A stretch of DNA of 64,000 bases, from NCBI GenBank assembly GCA_001464195.1, contig LNEY01000012.1, forward strand, positions 62,001 through 126,000. The letters run 5' to 3'. The notes below the pieces were generated by a model that was not told the DNA's origin, searched no databases, and saw only the letters and a program-made list of their open reading frames with translations. The translations under genes were made by a program, and so were the position numbers. The DNA comes from Burkholderiales bacterium Ga0077547. Lineage in GTDB: Bacteria > Pseudomonadota > Gammaproteobacteria > Burkholderiales > Burkholderiaceae_C. Shown here in pieces: positions 1 through 10,673 of the stretch (the first letter of the stretch is position 1; every line of letters begins with the position of its first letter).

Positions 1-633
1 GGGCTCGAGGGCATACGCGCGCACCAAGGTGCGCTCAGCATCGTCGGCCTTGCCGCTGCGCGACTGGCAAACGCCTTGGGTCAGCAGTGTCCGAGCGCTG
101 TCCTGGTACTGCGGGACAGCGAGCGCCCGAATGAACAAGGCATCAGCCTCCGCGAACCGCTCACGCTGGCAGAGATACCAGCCGAAGTTCTGCATGACGT
201 CGGCGTCTTTGGGGTCGAGCTGCATCGCACGGCGGAAACTCTCCTCCGCGAGTTCATGGTCGCCCAAGTTGCCATAAATCAGCCCGCGCAGATTGAATGC
301 TGCGGCCACATTGGGATTGGCAGCGATCGATTTCTTGACTTCGTCGAGCGCGATCGTCATCTGCCCGCGGCTGAAGTACGCCCCGGCCAGTTCCAGCCTG
401 ACGCTGGCGCGGCGAGACGCATCGGTTTCATCTGACGCGGTCGGTCGATCCCTGGTCTCGGTCGAGGTGGCGCCTCGACTCACTGTGTTGGCAGACGCGA
501 CGGGGTAGCGGCTGTCGGGCCGACTCACGCAACCCGCAAGCAAAAAAGCCACCAGTAAACCCACCACCACAGCCCGAACAGATCGATGGTCGGGGTTGGC
601 AGCGGCATGAACGAGAGCGACGGGCATGGTCAT
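1..633 (-). CDS. pilW: Type IV pilus biogenesis / TPR lipoprotein PilW (PilF) family, 3' part cut by window edge
   Basis: Minus-strand reading [43 protein letters not shown]...[46 protein letters not shown]: lipobox LAGC followed by TPR repeats; ATGA overlap with the upstream rlmN stop. Confidence 0.8.
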   Translation of the reverse strand, partial: MTMPVALVHAAANPDHRSVRAVVVGLLVAFLLAGCVSRPDSRYPVASANTVSRGATSTETRDRPTASDETDASRRASVRLELAGAYFSRGQMTIALDEVKKSIAANPNVAAAFNLRGLIYGNLGDHELAEESFRRAMQLDPKDADVMQNFGWYLCQRERFAEADALFIRALAVPQYQDSARTLLTQGVCQSRSGKADDAERTLVRAYALEP

Positions 634-1817
634 GACGCGGGCCTTTCGAGTACCTGCTGCGCAGGCGTGCGAACGAGCGGCACATCAGCGGAAAAGATCG
701 GAATGGCTGCGCGGCCCACACGGCGTTCGGCGACGCGCGTGCGGTCCTGGACCTCGCCAGCCAGCTGGCCGCATGCGGCATCGATATCGCTGCCCCGCGT
801 TTTTCGGATGGTGGTCACGATCCCGGCATCCTGCAGCACCGCGGCGAAAGCCTTGACCCGCTCGCGCGGGCTGCAGGTCAACCCTGAGGCTGGGAATGGA
901 TTGAACGGTATCAGGTTGAACTTGCAGGGCAGAGGCTCTGCGCGCACTCCGCGACCGTGCACCAGATCGACCAGCCGAGCGGCATGCGCCGGCGTGTCGT
1001 TGACACCATCGAGCATGCAGTACTCAAAGGTGATGAAGTCGCGAGGCGCTGCGGCCAGATAACGGTCGCAGGCGGCCAGCAGTTCTGCAAGCGGGTACTT
1101 GCGGTTCAGTGGCACCAGATCGTCGCGCAACGCATCGTCAGGGGCATGCAAGGACACCGCGAGCGCCACGGGACAGTCGTCGCGCAACCGGTCGATGATC
1201 GGGACCACCCCGGAGGTCGAGACCGTCACTCGCCGCCTCGACAAGCCGTAGGCGTGGTCATCGAGCATGACACGCAGCGCGGGCAGCAACGCCGCATAGT
1301 TCTGCAACGGCTCACCCATCCCCATCATCACCACATTGGTGATGGCACGGGGGCCTTCTGGCAGGTGTAGGCGGCGCCGGAGGTGGTGCTCGGCAAACCA
1401 GAGTTGCCCCACGATCTCGGCGGTGCTGAGGTTCCGGCTGAAGCCCTGATGCCCCGTGGAGCAAAAGCGACAGCCCACGGCGCAACCAGCCTGCGATGAA
1501 ACACACAAGGTGCCGCGATCGTCTTCGGGAATGAACACCGTCTCGACCGCGTCGCCGCCGCCCACATCAAAGAGCCATTTGATGGTGCCGTCTGCAGAAG
1601 CCTGCTCACTCAGCAAGGCGGGCACACGAACTTCGCATGCAGCACTGAGCCTGTCGCGGAAGGACTTGGCCAGATCGGACATCTGCGCGCAGTCGGACAC
1701 CCCGCGCTGGTGCAACCACCGGAACAGCTGCGTCGCTCGGAACCGCTTCTCGCCCAGTCCCTCGCAATACGCCGTGAGTCCAGCCAGATCGAAGTCGAGC
1801 AGGTTGACGGCGGTCAT
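630..1817 (-). CDS. rlmN: Dual-specificity 23S rRNA/tRNA adenine-C2 methyltransferase RlmN
   Basis: Radical SAM motif [24 protein letters not shown]; starts at [14 protein letters not shown] inside ORF 630..1871. Confidence 0.95.
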   Translation of the reverse strand: MTAVNLLDFDLAGLTAYCEGLGEKRFRATQLFRWLHQRGVSDCAQMSDLAKSFRDRLSAACEVRVPALLSEQASADGTIKWLFDVGGGDAVETVFIPEDDRGTLCVSSQAGCAVGCRFCSTGHQGFSRNLSTAEIVGQLWFAEHHLRRRLHLPEGPRAITNVVMMGMGEPLQNYAALLPALRVMLDDHAYGLSRRRVTVSTSGVVPIIDRLRDDCPVALAVSLHAPDDALRDDLVPLNRKYPLAELLAACDRYLAAAPRDFITFEYCMLDGVNDTPAHAARLVDLVHGRGVRAEPLPCKFNLIPFNPFPASGLTCSPRERVKAFAAVLQDAGIVTTIRKTRGSDIDAACGQLAGEVQDRTRVAERRVGRAAIPIFSADVPLVRTPAQQVLERPAS

Positions 1818-1874
1818 GGAGGGCCCGAGTGACCGATGCGGTGGCGTCAGTGGCCGGTGGTCAACGACCACACC

Positions 1875-2300
1875 TCAGCGGCTGTAGACCTGCGCGCCGG
1901 GGAAGAAGAAAGCGATTTCGGCGGCGGCTGTTTCAGCGCCATCCGAGCCGTGTACCGCATTCGCGTCGATGCTGTCGGCAAAGTCAGCGCGAATCGTGCC
2001 CTTCTCGGCCTTTTTCGGATCGGTGGCGCCCATCAGGTCGCGATTTTTCAGGATCGCGCCTTCACCTTCAAGCGCCTGAATCATCACTGGGCCGGAGATC
2101 ATGAAATCGACCAGGTCCTTGAAGAACGGGCGCGCCTTGTGGACCGCGTAGAAGGCCTCGGCCTCGCCGCGCGACAGATGTGCCATGCGCGCTGCGATCA
2201 CCTTCAAGCCGGCATTCTCGAACCGGGTGTAGATCTGTCCGATCACGTTTTTGGCAACCGCGTCGGGCTTGATGATGGAGAGCGTGCGTTCAATGGCCAT
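1875..2300 (-). CDS. ndk: Nucleoside diphosphate kinase
   Basis: [28 protein letters not shown]...[18 protein letters not shown]. Confidence 0.97.
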   Translation of the reverse strand: MAIERTLSIIKPDAVAKNVIGQIYTRFENAGLKVIAARMAHLSRGEAEAFYAVHKARPFFKDLVDFMISGPVMIQALEGEGAILKNRDLMGATDPKKAEKGTIRADFADSIDANAVHGSDGAETAAAEIAFFFPGAQVYSR

Positions 2301-2366
2301 GACATTCGTTCCTGAGGGAGATAAAGCAAGAAAAAGCTTTGGATTCTACTGTGGGCAGGTCCGGAA

Positions 2367-4235
2367 TCAGCGCCCGCGGCGACCGCCACCGCCCGCATTT
2401 CCACCACCTCGGTTGCCACCGCCTCGGCCGCCGCCACCGCTATTGCCACCATATCCACCGCCCTGGCTACCGCCACCGCGGGAGTTCTTGCGATGGAACG
2501 CGTCACCGCCGATGTAGCCCACCGAGGTCTGCATCGGATCGGGCTGGCGGGGACCATCACCCTTGCGTGGCGCCGGAGGTGCGCTGCCGCCAGCACCGAA
2601 ACCGCCCCCGCCGCTGCGGAAGTTTCTCCCCCCGGCCGGCGTGCGTGGGTTCTGCACAAATCGCTTGTCGAAGGTCTGCTCGAGTGGATTTGGGATGCGC
2701 GACGGGTCGAAATCATCGTCGAGGTCATCGTCACGCGGTGGGCGGTCCTCGCTCGGGCGTTCGGCACGCAGCGGCGCCTCTGACGACGGTGGCCGGGGAC
2801 CACGCCCCTCGGCAAAGGGTCGTTCGCGGTTCGGCATGTCTTGCCGGGGCGGGCGCCCATCGCGGCGATCGCCCTTGGGAGGCTTTTCACGACCGCGCGC
2901 CGGGCGCGCCTGCGGGGCATCACGTCCATTGGGGCGTGGCTCGCGCGGCCCGCCTTCCGCTTCACCACCCGCCAGGCGGCGAATGGCGCGGATGTCGGAG
3001 TCTTCCAGATCGACCCAGACGCCACGTTTGAGTCCGCGTGGCAGCACGATGCACCCGTAGCGGATGCGGATCAGCCGGTTGACCGTCAAATCGACTGCAT
3101 CGAACAGCTTGCGGACCTCGCGGTTTCGCCCCTCGGTGATGACGACGCGATACCAGTGATTCAGGCCCTCGCCGCCACCGTTCTCGATCGATCGGAAGCT
3201 GGCGGTCTGACCATCGATGGTGACACCCTCCAGCAGCATCGCCTTTGATTCGGCGTCCAGGGTGCCGAGCACACGCACCGCGTACTCACGCTCGACGCCG
3301 AAGCGCGGATGCATCAGCCGATTCGCCAGATCACCGGAGTTGGTGAACAGCAGCAGGCCTTCGGTATTGATATCGAGCCGGCCCACCGCCTGCCACTTGC
3401 CCTGAGGCAGACGCGGCAATCGGCGGAACACCGTCGGGCGGTGTTCAGGGTCGTCATTCGTCACGACCTCGCCGGTAGGCTTGTGGTACGCGATGATCCG
3501 CGGCGGTGGCGGGATGATGCGCACACGCACCGGCTTGCCATTCACCTTCACCTGATCGCCGAAGGAAATTCGTTGGCCGGTGTGGGCGAGTTGCCCGTTG
3601 ACTTCGACCAAGCCGTCCAGGATGGCCTGCTCCATGTCGCGGCGCGAGCCGATACCTGACTGCGCCAGCACCTTGTGCAATTTCGGCGCTTCGGGCTCCG
3701 GGCGCAGCACGCGCTTGGGCGGCGCAGCAGGCTCTTCAGCGGGCGGCTCGATGTCGAACTCGCCAGAGAGCACTTGCGCGAAGACTTCACCGACATCCGC
3801 AGGCTCCATTGCGGGCCCGCTGGCTTCGGTCTCGCCAGACTCTTCGGCGTCGGCATCAGCCGCGCCTTCGGCCGATGCGTATTCGGCCACCGAAGACGGC
3901 GCCTCGTCGGCGCGCGGGCCACGGCGCCGCTGGCGTCGTCCCTTGCGCAGCGGATCGTTGCCACTCGGTTCCTCGGGCGCGGATTCCTCATCGGCACCCT
4001 CGCTCACGGGCACGTCCGCGGCAGCGTCGGCTTCGGCGGGCGCTACAGGGCGTTCGTTGACCGATTCCGCCGCATCCGACGGAGGCGCAGCAGCCTGCTC
4101 GCTGTCTACGGCCGCAGCGCCTTTCGCGGCGCGCTTGCGACGCACTGGCTTGTCGGTGGCCAGCGGCGTTTGCCCCGAGACCTCGGCGGTGGGGTCGAGA
4201 TTACCGTCGTCGGCGTGGTCAGGATTGGGATTCAT
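2367..4235 (-). CDS. rluB: 23S rRNA pseudouridine synthase RluB-like, with long acidic/Ala-rich N-terminal extension and Arg/Gly-rich C-terminal tail
   Basis: S4 domain (LHKVLAQSGIGSRRDMEQAILDGLVEVNG) and RsuA/RluB catalytic region (GRLDINTEGLLLFTNSGDL); Gly-rich tail GGGSQGGGYGGNSGGGGRGGGNRGGGNAGGGGRRGR. Confidence 0.93.
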   Translation of the reverse strand: MNPNPDHADDGNLDPTAEVSGQTPLATDKPVRRKRAAKGAAAVDSEQAAAPPSDAAESVNERPVAPAEADAAADVPVSEGADEESAPEEPSGNDPLRKGRRQRRRGPRADEAPSSVAEYASAEGAADADAEESGETEASGPAMEPADVGEVFAQVLSGEFDIEPPAEEPAAPPKRVLRPEPEAPKLHKVLAQSGIGSRRDMEQAILDGLVEVNGQLAHTGQRISFGDQVKVNGKPVRVRIIPPPPRIIAYHKPTGEVVTNDDPEHRPTVFRRLPRLPQGKWQAVGRLDINTEGLLLFTNSGDLANRLMHPRFGVEREYAVRVLGTLDAESKAMLLEGVTIDGQTASFRSIENGGGEGLNHWYRVVITEGRNREVRKLFDAVDLTVNRLIRIRYGCIVLPRGLKRGVWVDLEDSDIRAIRRLAGGEAEGGPREPRPNGRDAPQARPARGREKPPKGDRRDGRPPRQDMPNRERPFAEGRGPRPPSSEAPLRAERPSEDRPPRDDDLDDDFDPSRIPNPLEQTFDKRFVQNPRTPAGGRNFRSGGGGFGAGGSAPPAPRKGDGPRQPDPMQTSVGYIGGDAFHRKNSRGGGSQGGGYGGNSGGGGRGGGNRGGGNAGGGGRRGR

Positions 4236-4863
4236 TCGGACGTTCCATGGGTACGGCATCCGCCGCTGGGTGAGGTGAGAGATCCAAGGCCAAGGTGGAA
4301 TCGTCCACCGCAGAGACAGCCAATAAATCGTCGAAAGACGCTTGCGGCGACGAGCCGTCCGGCATCAGCGGCAACGCCTGCAGGCTGGCAAGACCGAGAT
4401 CGTCGAGAAACTGACGGGTGGTCGCCAGCAGCGCAGGTCGACCGGGTGTCTCGCGATAACCAATCGCCTCGACCCAGCCACGGTCTTCGAGCTGCTTGAT
4501 GATCTGAGTCGCCACAGTCACGCCTCGAATGTCTTCAATGTCGCCACGCGTGACTGGCTGGCGGTAAGCAATGATGGCCAGCGTTTCCATGACTGCACGC
4601 GAATACTTTGGGGGCTTTTCCGGGTTGAGCCGATCGAGAAACTCGCGCATCTCAGGACGGCTCTGAAAACGCCAGCCGGTCGACACCGCGACCAGCTCAA
4701 CGCCCTCCCCCTCCCACTCACGCACCAGTTCGTCGAGCAGGCCGCGGATGGTGTCGACCTCGAGCTCGTCCGCGAACAATGTGCGCATGTCACGGATCGA
4801 CAGCGGCTCACGGGCGCAGATCAGTGCAGTTTGGAGGACGCGCTTCGCATCCTGTGTGTTCAT
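4219..4863 (-). CDS. scpB: Segregation and condensation protein B
   Basis: MNTQDAKRVLQTALICAREPLSIRDMRTLF...YRQPVTRGDIEDIRGVTVATQIIKQLEDRGWVEAIGYRETPGRPALLATT. Confidence 0.93.
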   Translation of the reverse strand: MNTQDAKRVLQTALICAREPLSIRDMRTLFADELEVDTIRGLLDELVREWEGEGVELVAVSTGWRFQSRPEMREFLDRLNPEKPPKYSRAVMETLAIIAYRQPVTRGDIEDIRGVTVATQIIKQLEDRGWVEAIGYRETPGRPALLATTRQFLDDLGLASLQALPLMPDGSSPQASFDDLLAVSAVDDSTLALDLSPHPAADAVPMERPNESQS

Positions 4864-5111
4864 GACTATCGTGATGGTCCTCGTCCGGCCGTGGCCGGCG
4901 GATGTTCAGGCTTTGCAATCGTCAGCCGATTCGGAGCGCAGACCCTGCAGCAGGGTGGCGCCATGACACGGCGGCAGAGCGGTGATGCAGTGCGCCGGGA
5001 GAATTTCTCGCATTGGCAGCAGTCGCATCAGCGGCAGTCTGGTCGATGGCCACCAAGGCCAAAGTCTCAAGTGCGGCGAATTCGATATGAGTGTACCGGA
5101 GGAACCGCGCC

Positions 5112-6149
5112 TCAACGCGCACCCATCAGAAGTTGCCACACCGCCGCGAAATCCTCAGGCGGCGACGCTTCGAATGCCATCGGCCGGCCGCTGATCGGGT
5201 GATTGAATCCCAACCGGGTGGCATGCAACGCTTGGCGGGTGAGGCCGCCAGTGACGCGTCCGCCGTAAGTGAGATCGGCCAACAGCGGGTGCCCGACCGA
5301 GGCCAGATGCACCCGGATCTGGTGGGTGCGCCCTGTATGCAAGGTGCAACGCACAGCGCTCAGCGCACCTTCAGCCGTGTCATCGCGCGCTGCCAGGCGC
5401 TCGACATCGGTACGTGCCTCGCGACCCGCGCCAGGCGACACCGCCATGCGCACTCGTGACCGGGGATCGCGACCGATCGGTGCAGAGATGCGCAAGTTCG
5501 AATGCTCAAAATAGCCATGGCACACGGCCAGATAGATGCGTCGAACATCACGCGCCGCAATCTGACGGCTCAGCGCGGTCACGGCCACCAGCGTCTTGCC
5601 CACCACCATCAACCCCGAGGTGTCCTTGTCCAGCCGGTGCACGATGCCAGCCCTTGGCAAGCTCGCCGCGGCTGCATGGTGCGCCAGCAAGCCATTGAGC
5701 AATGTCCCTGACCAGTTGCCGGGAGCTGGATGTACGACCAAGCCTGCGGGCTTGTCGATGACGATGACATCGGCGTCCTCGTACACGATCGACAACGGCA
5801 TCGCCTCCGGCCTGAAGGCACGGCATTCCTGCGTCGGGATCAACTCAACGGCAAGGCGCTGGCCCGCCAGCACCTTGCGAGACGGTGAGGTCTGAGAGAC
5901 ACCGTCGACCCACACGTGTCCTGCCTCAATCAGCGACTGCAGGTGATTGCGGGAAAACTCGCCAGCCATCACCACCAACGCCTTGTCCAGGCGCGATCCA
6001 TGAAGCGCGGTGGAGACGGTCGATTCACGTCGTTCTGCGGCATCGTCCATCGACGGATCTGCAAGCTCCTCAGCCAACGAAGGCCATGGCAGCTCTGAGG
6101 TGCTGGCAGGGGCTTCGCTCTCGGGCCCGACCGTATACTTCCGCTTCAT
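5112..6149 (-). CDS. rluD: 23S rRNA pseudouridine(1911/1915/1917) synthase RluD
   Basis: S4 domain plus HRLDKDTSGLMVVGKT catalytic motif; start at MKRKYTVGPE. Confidence 0.95.
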   Translation of the reverse strand: MKRKYTVGPESEAPASTSELPWPSLAEELADPSMDDAAERRESTVSTALHGSRLDKALVVMAGEFSRNHLQSLIEAGHVWVDGVSQTSPSRKVLAGQRLAVELIPTQECRAFRPEAMPLSIVYEDADVIVIDKPAGLVVHPAPGNWSGTLLNGLLAHHAAAASLPRAGIVHRLDKDTSGLMVVGKTLVAVTALSRQIAARDVRRIYLAVCHGYFEHSNLRISAPIGRDPRSRVRMAVSPGAGREARTDVERLAARDDTAEGALSAVRCTLHTGRTHQIRVHLASVGHPLLADLTYGGRVTGGLTRQALHATRLGFNHPISGRPMAFEASPPEDFAAVWQLLMGAR

Positions 6150-6165
6150 TTTCAGGGGTGTCGGG

Positions 6166-7008
6166 ATGCTGCGTGGACCGTCGATCATGAACTCTTTGCG
6201 CCACGATTTGCGCGGTGCGTGTGGGTTGATGGGACTCACCTTGATGATGCTGTGCGCGGCGGGTTGCTCCACCGCGCCATCGAAGGATCCCAGCGACAAC
6301 CTGCCTGCTGACAAATTGTATGAAGAGGCCCGTGAAGAGCAGGCCAACGGCAACTTCGACCGCGCCGCCAAGATGTACGAGCGGCTGGAGGGCAAGGGGG
6401 CGGGCACTGTCATTGGGCAACAGGCACAGCTTGAGCGCGCCTACCTGCTCTACCAGGCGGGCGACAAGGCCGACGCGCTGGCCACCATCGATCGCTTCAT
6501 CAAGGTCAATCCGCTGAGCCCAGCCATCGACTACGCGGTCTATCTGAGAGCCTTGATCAACTTCAATGACAACCTTGGCTTCCTCGGCAAGCTGTCTCGG
6601 CAGGATCTGACAGAACGCGATCAGCAAGCCGCGCGCGACTCCTACGAGTCATTCAAGCAACTGATTGAGCAGTACCCGAATTCAAGATACGTCGCCGATG
6701 CCAAGGAACGCATGGGCTACATCATCAATACGCTGGCGCGTTACGAGGTGCACGTCGCGCGCTACTACTACCGCCGCGGTGCGTACGTGGCTGCTGCAAA
6801 CCGGGCTCAAGCCGCGATCCAGGAATTCCAGTACTCACCGGCGACCGAGGAAGCACTCTCCATCCTCGCGCGCAGCTATGACAAGCTCGGGCTGGAGAAA
6901 CTGCGCGACGACGCTGAACGTGTGTTGCGCACCAACTACCCGAAGAGCGCACTGCTGACTGGTGACGGCATCAACTACAACGAAAAGCCCTGGTGGCAGT
7001 TGTGGTGA
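6166..7008 (+). CDS. bamD: Outer membrane protein assembly factor BamD
   Basis: Lipobox LCAAGCSTAPSKD; ADKLYEEAREEQANGNFDRAAKMYERLEGK..., YPNSRYVADAKERM; divergent from rluD; start 6166 or 6187. Confidence 0.93.
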   Translation: MLRGPSIMNSLRHDLRGACGLMGLTLMMLCAAGCSTAPSKDPSDNLPADKLYEEAREEQANGNFDRAAKMYERLEGKGAGTVIGQQAQLERAYLLYQAGDKADALATIDRFIKVNPLSPAIDYAVYLRALINFNDNLGFLGKLSRQDLTERDQQAARDSYESFKQLIEQYPNSRYVADAKERMGYIINTLARYEVHVARYYYRRGAYVAAANRAQAAIQEFQYSPATEEALSILARSYDKLGLEKLRDDAERVLRTNYPKSALLTGDGINYNEKPWWQLW

Positions 7009-7038
7009 TCAACGTCTGATCCCGCCCCGGCGTTGAGC

Positions 7039-9024
7039 TCATCGCCCCGCCGCCAGCGCCATCAACCAGGCCATCGCCTCGGCCTCGTCCTCCAGGCGCG
7101 GCATTGGCGGCAGCGCCTGCCGCAACCGCTTGCCGTAGTTCATCGACACCATCCGTGGATCGCACACCACCAACAGACCGCGATCGGCTTCGCTGCGGAT
7201 CAGGCGCCCGGCACCCTGATTCAGCGATACCGCCGCTTCGGCCACGAAATAGTCACTGAACGCATTTCGACCCTCACTTTCCAGGCGCTTCGCGCGCGCC
7301 TCGACCAATGGATCGTTCGGTGGCGGGAATGGCAATTTGTCGATCAGCACGCATTGAAGTGCATCGCCAGGCACGTCGATGCCTTCCCAGAAGGTCTGTG
7401 AGCCGACCAACACCGAAGCGGGCGTTTCCAGGAACATCTGCATCAGTTGTCGCTTGGGCAATTGCCCCTGTATCAGCACCTGCATCTCATCACCGCCTGA
7501 CTCGAATTCGGCGCGCAATTGGTCACCGATGCCCTGCAGTGCCCGCAATGTGGTCGTCAGCACAAAGGTCCGTCCACCCACCGCACGCGCGCAGCGCGCC
7601 GCCAGCTTCCCGACCGCCATCGCATGACCAGGCTCATTGGGCCTTGGAAATGAAGATGGAACATACAGCCTGGCATGCGCCGCATAGTCGAAGGGACTGC
7701 CAACCCGCAGCGTCGTCGCTTCGGTCAGGCCCGCAGGTTCGGTGAACCACGACAGGCGGTCGTCTTCGCCCAGCGTGGCCGACGTGAAGATCCAGGCCTT
7801 CGGCGCTGCGGCCATCTGCTCGCGCAAGGCATCGCGAATGTCCAGCGGCGACTCGACCAGCCGGCACTGATTCGCCGTGAGGTCAATCCATCGCACCTGC
7901 CCGGGCAGCGCGTCGCTGGCAAAGCGTTCTGTCAGTTCGTGCAAGCGCGCCATTCGGTCGGCCAGTTTCGAGAAGTCGGGAGACAGCTCGGACACCGTGT
8001 CCAGCGCCTCGTGGGCCGCTGCGCAGGCGGCGGCGGTCTGGCCTAACGCGTGCGAAAACGTCGGCCGCCCCGCCCGTTCGGCCCACGCCAACTTCATCGA
8101 CCCGCGAAGCGGTCGCGGCGAAGCGTCGGCCACCGATGTGCCGGCACAAACCAGCCGCAATTCACGCGCTGCTCGCTCGCAAGCTGCGGCAAGTTCCTGC
8201 CAAGGAACCAGCCCGCGCGCCTGCTGCAGGCCCGTGGCCAGCATGTCGCGCGAGGTGTCGAGCAACTGTCCGCTGGACAGCGTGACGCCGAGAAACGCCA
8301 CACCCGCTTCAGCCAACTGGTGCGCTTCATCGAACACTGCCACCTCGACGCTGGGCAGCAGCTCGGCAACGCCGGACTCGCGCAGGCTCATGTCGGCAAA
8401 GAACAGATGGTGATTCACCACCACCACGTCGGCCGCCATGGCATCGCGTCTGGCTTTCATCACATGGCAAGCGCGGTAGTCAGGGCAGTCGCTGCCCAAG
8501 CAGTTCTCGCGTGTCGAGGTGACCAGTGGGATGGTGCTGCTGCGCTCGTCCAACCCGTCGATCTCGGCCAGATCACCGGTCGCCGTGAGTTGGGACCAGG
8601 TTTCAATCTTCGCCAACGTGCGCATGGCCCACCGATCGCCAAGATCGATGGTGTGCCGGGCCTGCTTCAGGCGGTGGGTACACAGGTAGCTGGCTCGACC
8701 CTTCAGCAGCGCAACCGTGGTCGGCAAGGCCAGCGCAGCACGCAGACGAGGAAGGTCGCGCAGGAACAGTTGGTCTTGCAGGCTCTTGGTGGCGGTGCTG
8801 ATCAGTGCACGCGCGCCCGATAGCAGCGTAGGAACCAGGTAGGCGAACGTCTTGCCGACCCCGGTGCCCGCCTCGGCGACCAACGTGTCACGGGAGTCAA
8901 TGGCATCGGCCACAGCCAGTGCCATGCGTGATTGCACTTCGCGTTCGGTGTAAGCCGGGTCGGCCTGAGCCAGGCTGCCAGACGCCGCAAATGCTTGACG
9001 CACTGCGCTGTGCAGCGGACTCAT
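7039..9024 (-). CDS. DinG/YoaA-family ATP-dependent DNA helicase
   Basis: Walker A AEAGTGVGKTFAYLVP, VVVNHHLFFADM, DEAH box (AVFDEAHQLAEAG), QGAGRLIRSEADRG; Cys residues (NCLGSDCPDYRACHVMKAR) suggest a 4Fe-4S cluster. Confidence 0.92.
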   Translation of the reverse strand: MSPLHSAVRQAFAASGSLAQADPAYTEREVQSRMALAVADAIDSRDTLVAEAGTGVGKTFAYLVPTLLSGARALISTATKSLQDQLFLRDLPRLRAALALPTTVALLKGRASYLCTHRLKQARHTIDLGDRWAMRTLAKIETWSQLTATGDLAEIDGLDERSSTIPLVTSTRENCLGSDCPDYRACHVMKARRDAMAADVVVVNHHLFFADMSLRESGVAELLPSVEVAVFDEAHQLAEAGVAFLGVTLSSGQLLDTSRDMLATGLQQARGLVPWQELAAACERAARELRLVCAGTSVADASPRPLRGSMKLAWAERAGRPTFSHALGQTAAACAAAHEALDTVSELSPDFSKLADRMARLHELTERFASDALPGQVRWIDLTANQCRLVESPLDIRDALREQMAAAPKAWIFTSATLGEDDRLSWFTEPAGLTEATTLRVGSPFDYAAHARLYVPSSFPRPNEPGHAMAVGKLAARCARAVGGRTFVLTTTLRALQGIGDQLRAEFESGGDEMQVLIQGQLPKRQLMQMFLETPASVLVGSQTFWEGIDVPGDALQCVLIDKLPFPPPNDPLVEARAKRLESEGRNAFSDYFVAEAAVSLNQGAGRLIRSEADRGLLVVCDPRMVSMNYGKRLRQALPPMPRLEDEAEAMAWLMALAAGR

Positions 9025-9158
9025 GACTCAACCCTTCCTGCGGTGTGTCGGCTCATGCCGAATGCGGCGCAGGCAGTGGGTACGGGCGGGTCGTCATCGA
9101 GTGCACCGATGTCCACTCTTCACGAATTTGAAACGGCGACAACGATTATAGTTTTGTC

Positions 9159-9929
9159 ATGACTTCTTCCTCGAACGGCCACCGGCTGTCGGCCGCCACA
9201 GGCATCCATCGCGGCGACCGCGCGTACCAGCAGGATCAGGTCGAAATCATTCCTCACAGCCGTGTTCCTGGATGTGCACTCGGGGTACTGGCCGACGGCA
9301 TGGGCGGCAAGAGCGGGGGCCGCAAGGCGGCCGACCAGGTCATCCTGACGGCGCAACAGTTGTTCGAGCGTTACGCACCCAGCCGCGACGACGCGGCCGA
9401 GACACTGAAGCAACTGGTGCTGGAAGCGCACCTGATGATCAAGCTGACGGCGATCACGTCGGAAGAGGAGCCGCACAGCACGGTGGCGGCCTTTCTGATC
9501 AGCCCCAACCTCGAGTGCCACATCGTGCACGCCGGTGATTCTCGGGTTTACTTTTTCCGTGGTCCTGAAATGGTCACGCGCACCAGCGATCACTCCTACG
9601 TGCAGCGGCTGGTGAATGAAGGGCAGTTGTCGGAAGAGGATGCGAACAACCACCCACAATCCAACCTGTTGACGGGCTGTCTGGGGGCCGTACAGGACCC
9701 ACCGCTGGCCGTCACTCGCATCGAAAAGCTCGAACCTGGCGACAGCATCCTCGCTTGCAGCGACGGGTTGTGGCACTACTTCACGCCGCGGGAAATCGGA
9801 GCCATTGTCGATGCCTTGCCGCCACGCGAGGCCAGCGAAATGCTGATCGACAAGGCACGCCAGCGCGCCCGTGGGGGCGGCGACAACCTGTCGCTCGCGC
9901 TGGTACGCGTGGACGCTCTCTCCAACTGA
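9159..9929 (+). CDS. PP2C-family serine/threonine protein phosphatase
   Basis: GIHRGDRAYQQDQVEI, GVLADGMGGKSGG, HAGDSRVYFFRG, LACSDGLWHYF, GGGDNLSLALVRV. Confidence 0.88.
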   Translation: MTSSSNGHRLSAATGIHRGDRAYQQDQVEIIPHSRVPGCALGVLADGMGGKSGGRKAADQVILTAQQLFERYAPSRDDAAETLKQLVLEAHLMIKLTAITSEEEPHSTVAAFLISPNLECHIVHAGDSRVYFFRGPEMVTRTSDHSYVQRLVNEGQLSEEDANNHPQSNLLTGCLGAVQDPPLAVTRIEKLEPGDSILACSDGLWHYFTPREIGAIVDALPPREASEMLIDKARQRARGGGDNLSLALVRVDALSN

Positions 9930-9962
9930 TTCGCGTAGCGGGCCGCAGCCAAGTCGACTGGA

Positions 9963-10673
9963 TCAGCGTGACAGAGCGGGTGCTGAGGCTGGGGCAACGA
10001 TCCCTGGCACAGGCAACGGCGCAGCGGGTGGCTTGTTGGCGTTGCGCTGCGCATTGCGCGCCAGCACACGGGCGCGGCGCTCTTCCGCTTGACGTACACG
10101 CTCTTCGGCACGCTGCGCGGCATCGGGATCGGGCACCGGCGTCAGACGTTTCGGGCTGTGTGGACGGCGTGGGCTGGCAGGCGGGGCCTCTGCCACAGGC
10201 GCTGAGGCGGCATCACCACTGGCAACCGGCTCGGATGCGACATCCGAGCGCAGCCGAGGTCGGATGGGCAGCAAGGGTTTACCGGTTCTGACGGCTGCCT
10301 CAGATGCTTCTGAGGTCGACGCTGCCGCGGCAGCGCTGGCAGCTTCGCGTGCGGCCGCGGCCTTGCGGTCCAACTGACTCAGCCGATCGGCCGCGCGCTG
10401 TTTGCGCTCACGTTCATTGATTGTCAGTTCATCGCGTCGCAGTGGCTCGACGATGGCTCGGTGCTTTTCGCGGGCATCGAGCAGACACGGCGTGACAGCA
10501 AAACGCGTCTGGCACTCCGCTTCTTGCGCTGCGAGGTCGGCATCCGCCTGTGCACGTGCCTGGGCAATGCGCCTTTTATCCTCCGACGCTGCCGCGGAGG
10601 CGAACGGACTCACCGCAACTGCAGCCAACGCCAGCGCCCAGAGCCCGACAGAGACAGCCACGGATCGCTTCAC
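9963..10673 (-). CDS. Hypothetical secreted Ala/Arg-rich coiled-coil protein
   Basis: Signal peptide MKRSVAVSVGLWALALAAVAVSPFASA; GTG start overlaps the zapE stop (GTGA). Confidence 0.7.
   Translation of the reverse strand: MKRSVAVSVGLWALALAAVAVSPFASAAASEDKRRIAQARAQADADLAAQEAECQTRFAVTPCLLDAREKHRAIVEPLRRDELTINERERKQRAADRLSQLDRKAAAAREAASAAAAASTSEASEAAVRTGKPLLPIRPRLRSDVASEPVASGDAASAPVAEAPPASPRRPHSPKRLTPVPDPDAAQRAEERVRQAEERRARVLARNAQRNANKPPAAPLPVPGIVAPASAPALSR

Noticed and set aside
2367-2520. Pro-rich plus-strand ORF (2251..2517) and direct GGN repeats
   Set aside because: Antisense reading of the rluB Gly-rich tail, not a separate gene or a CRISPR array.
4864-5111. Small ORFs between scpB and rluD
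   Set aside because: Low-complexity short ORFs without ribosome-binding site or domain signal.
9159-9929. PP2C phosphatase as part of a type VI secretion or kinase signalling locus
   Set aside because: No kinase, FHA or T6SS gene adjacent in the window; treated as a lone phosphatase.
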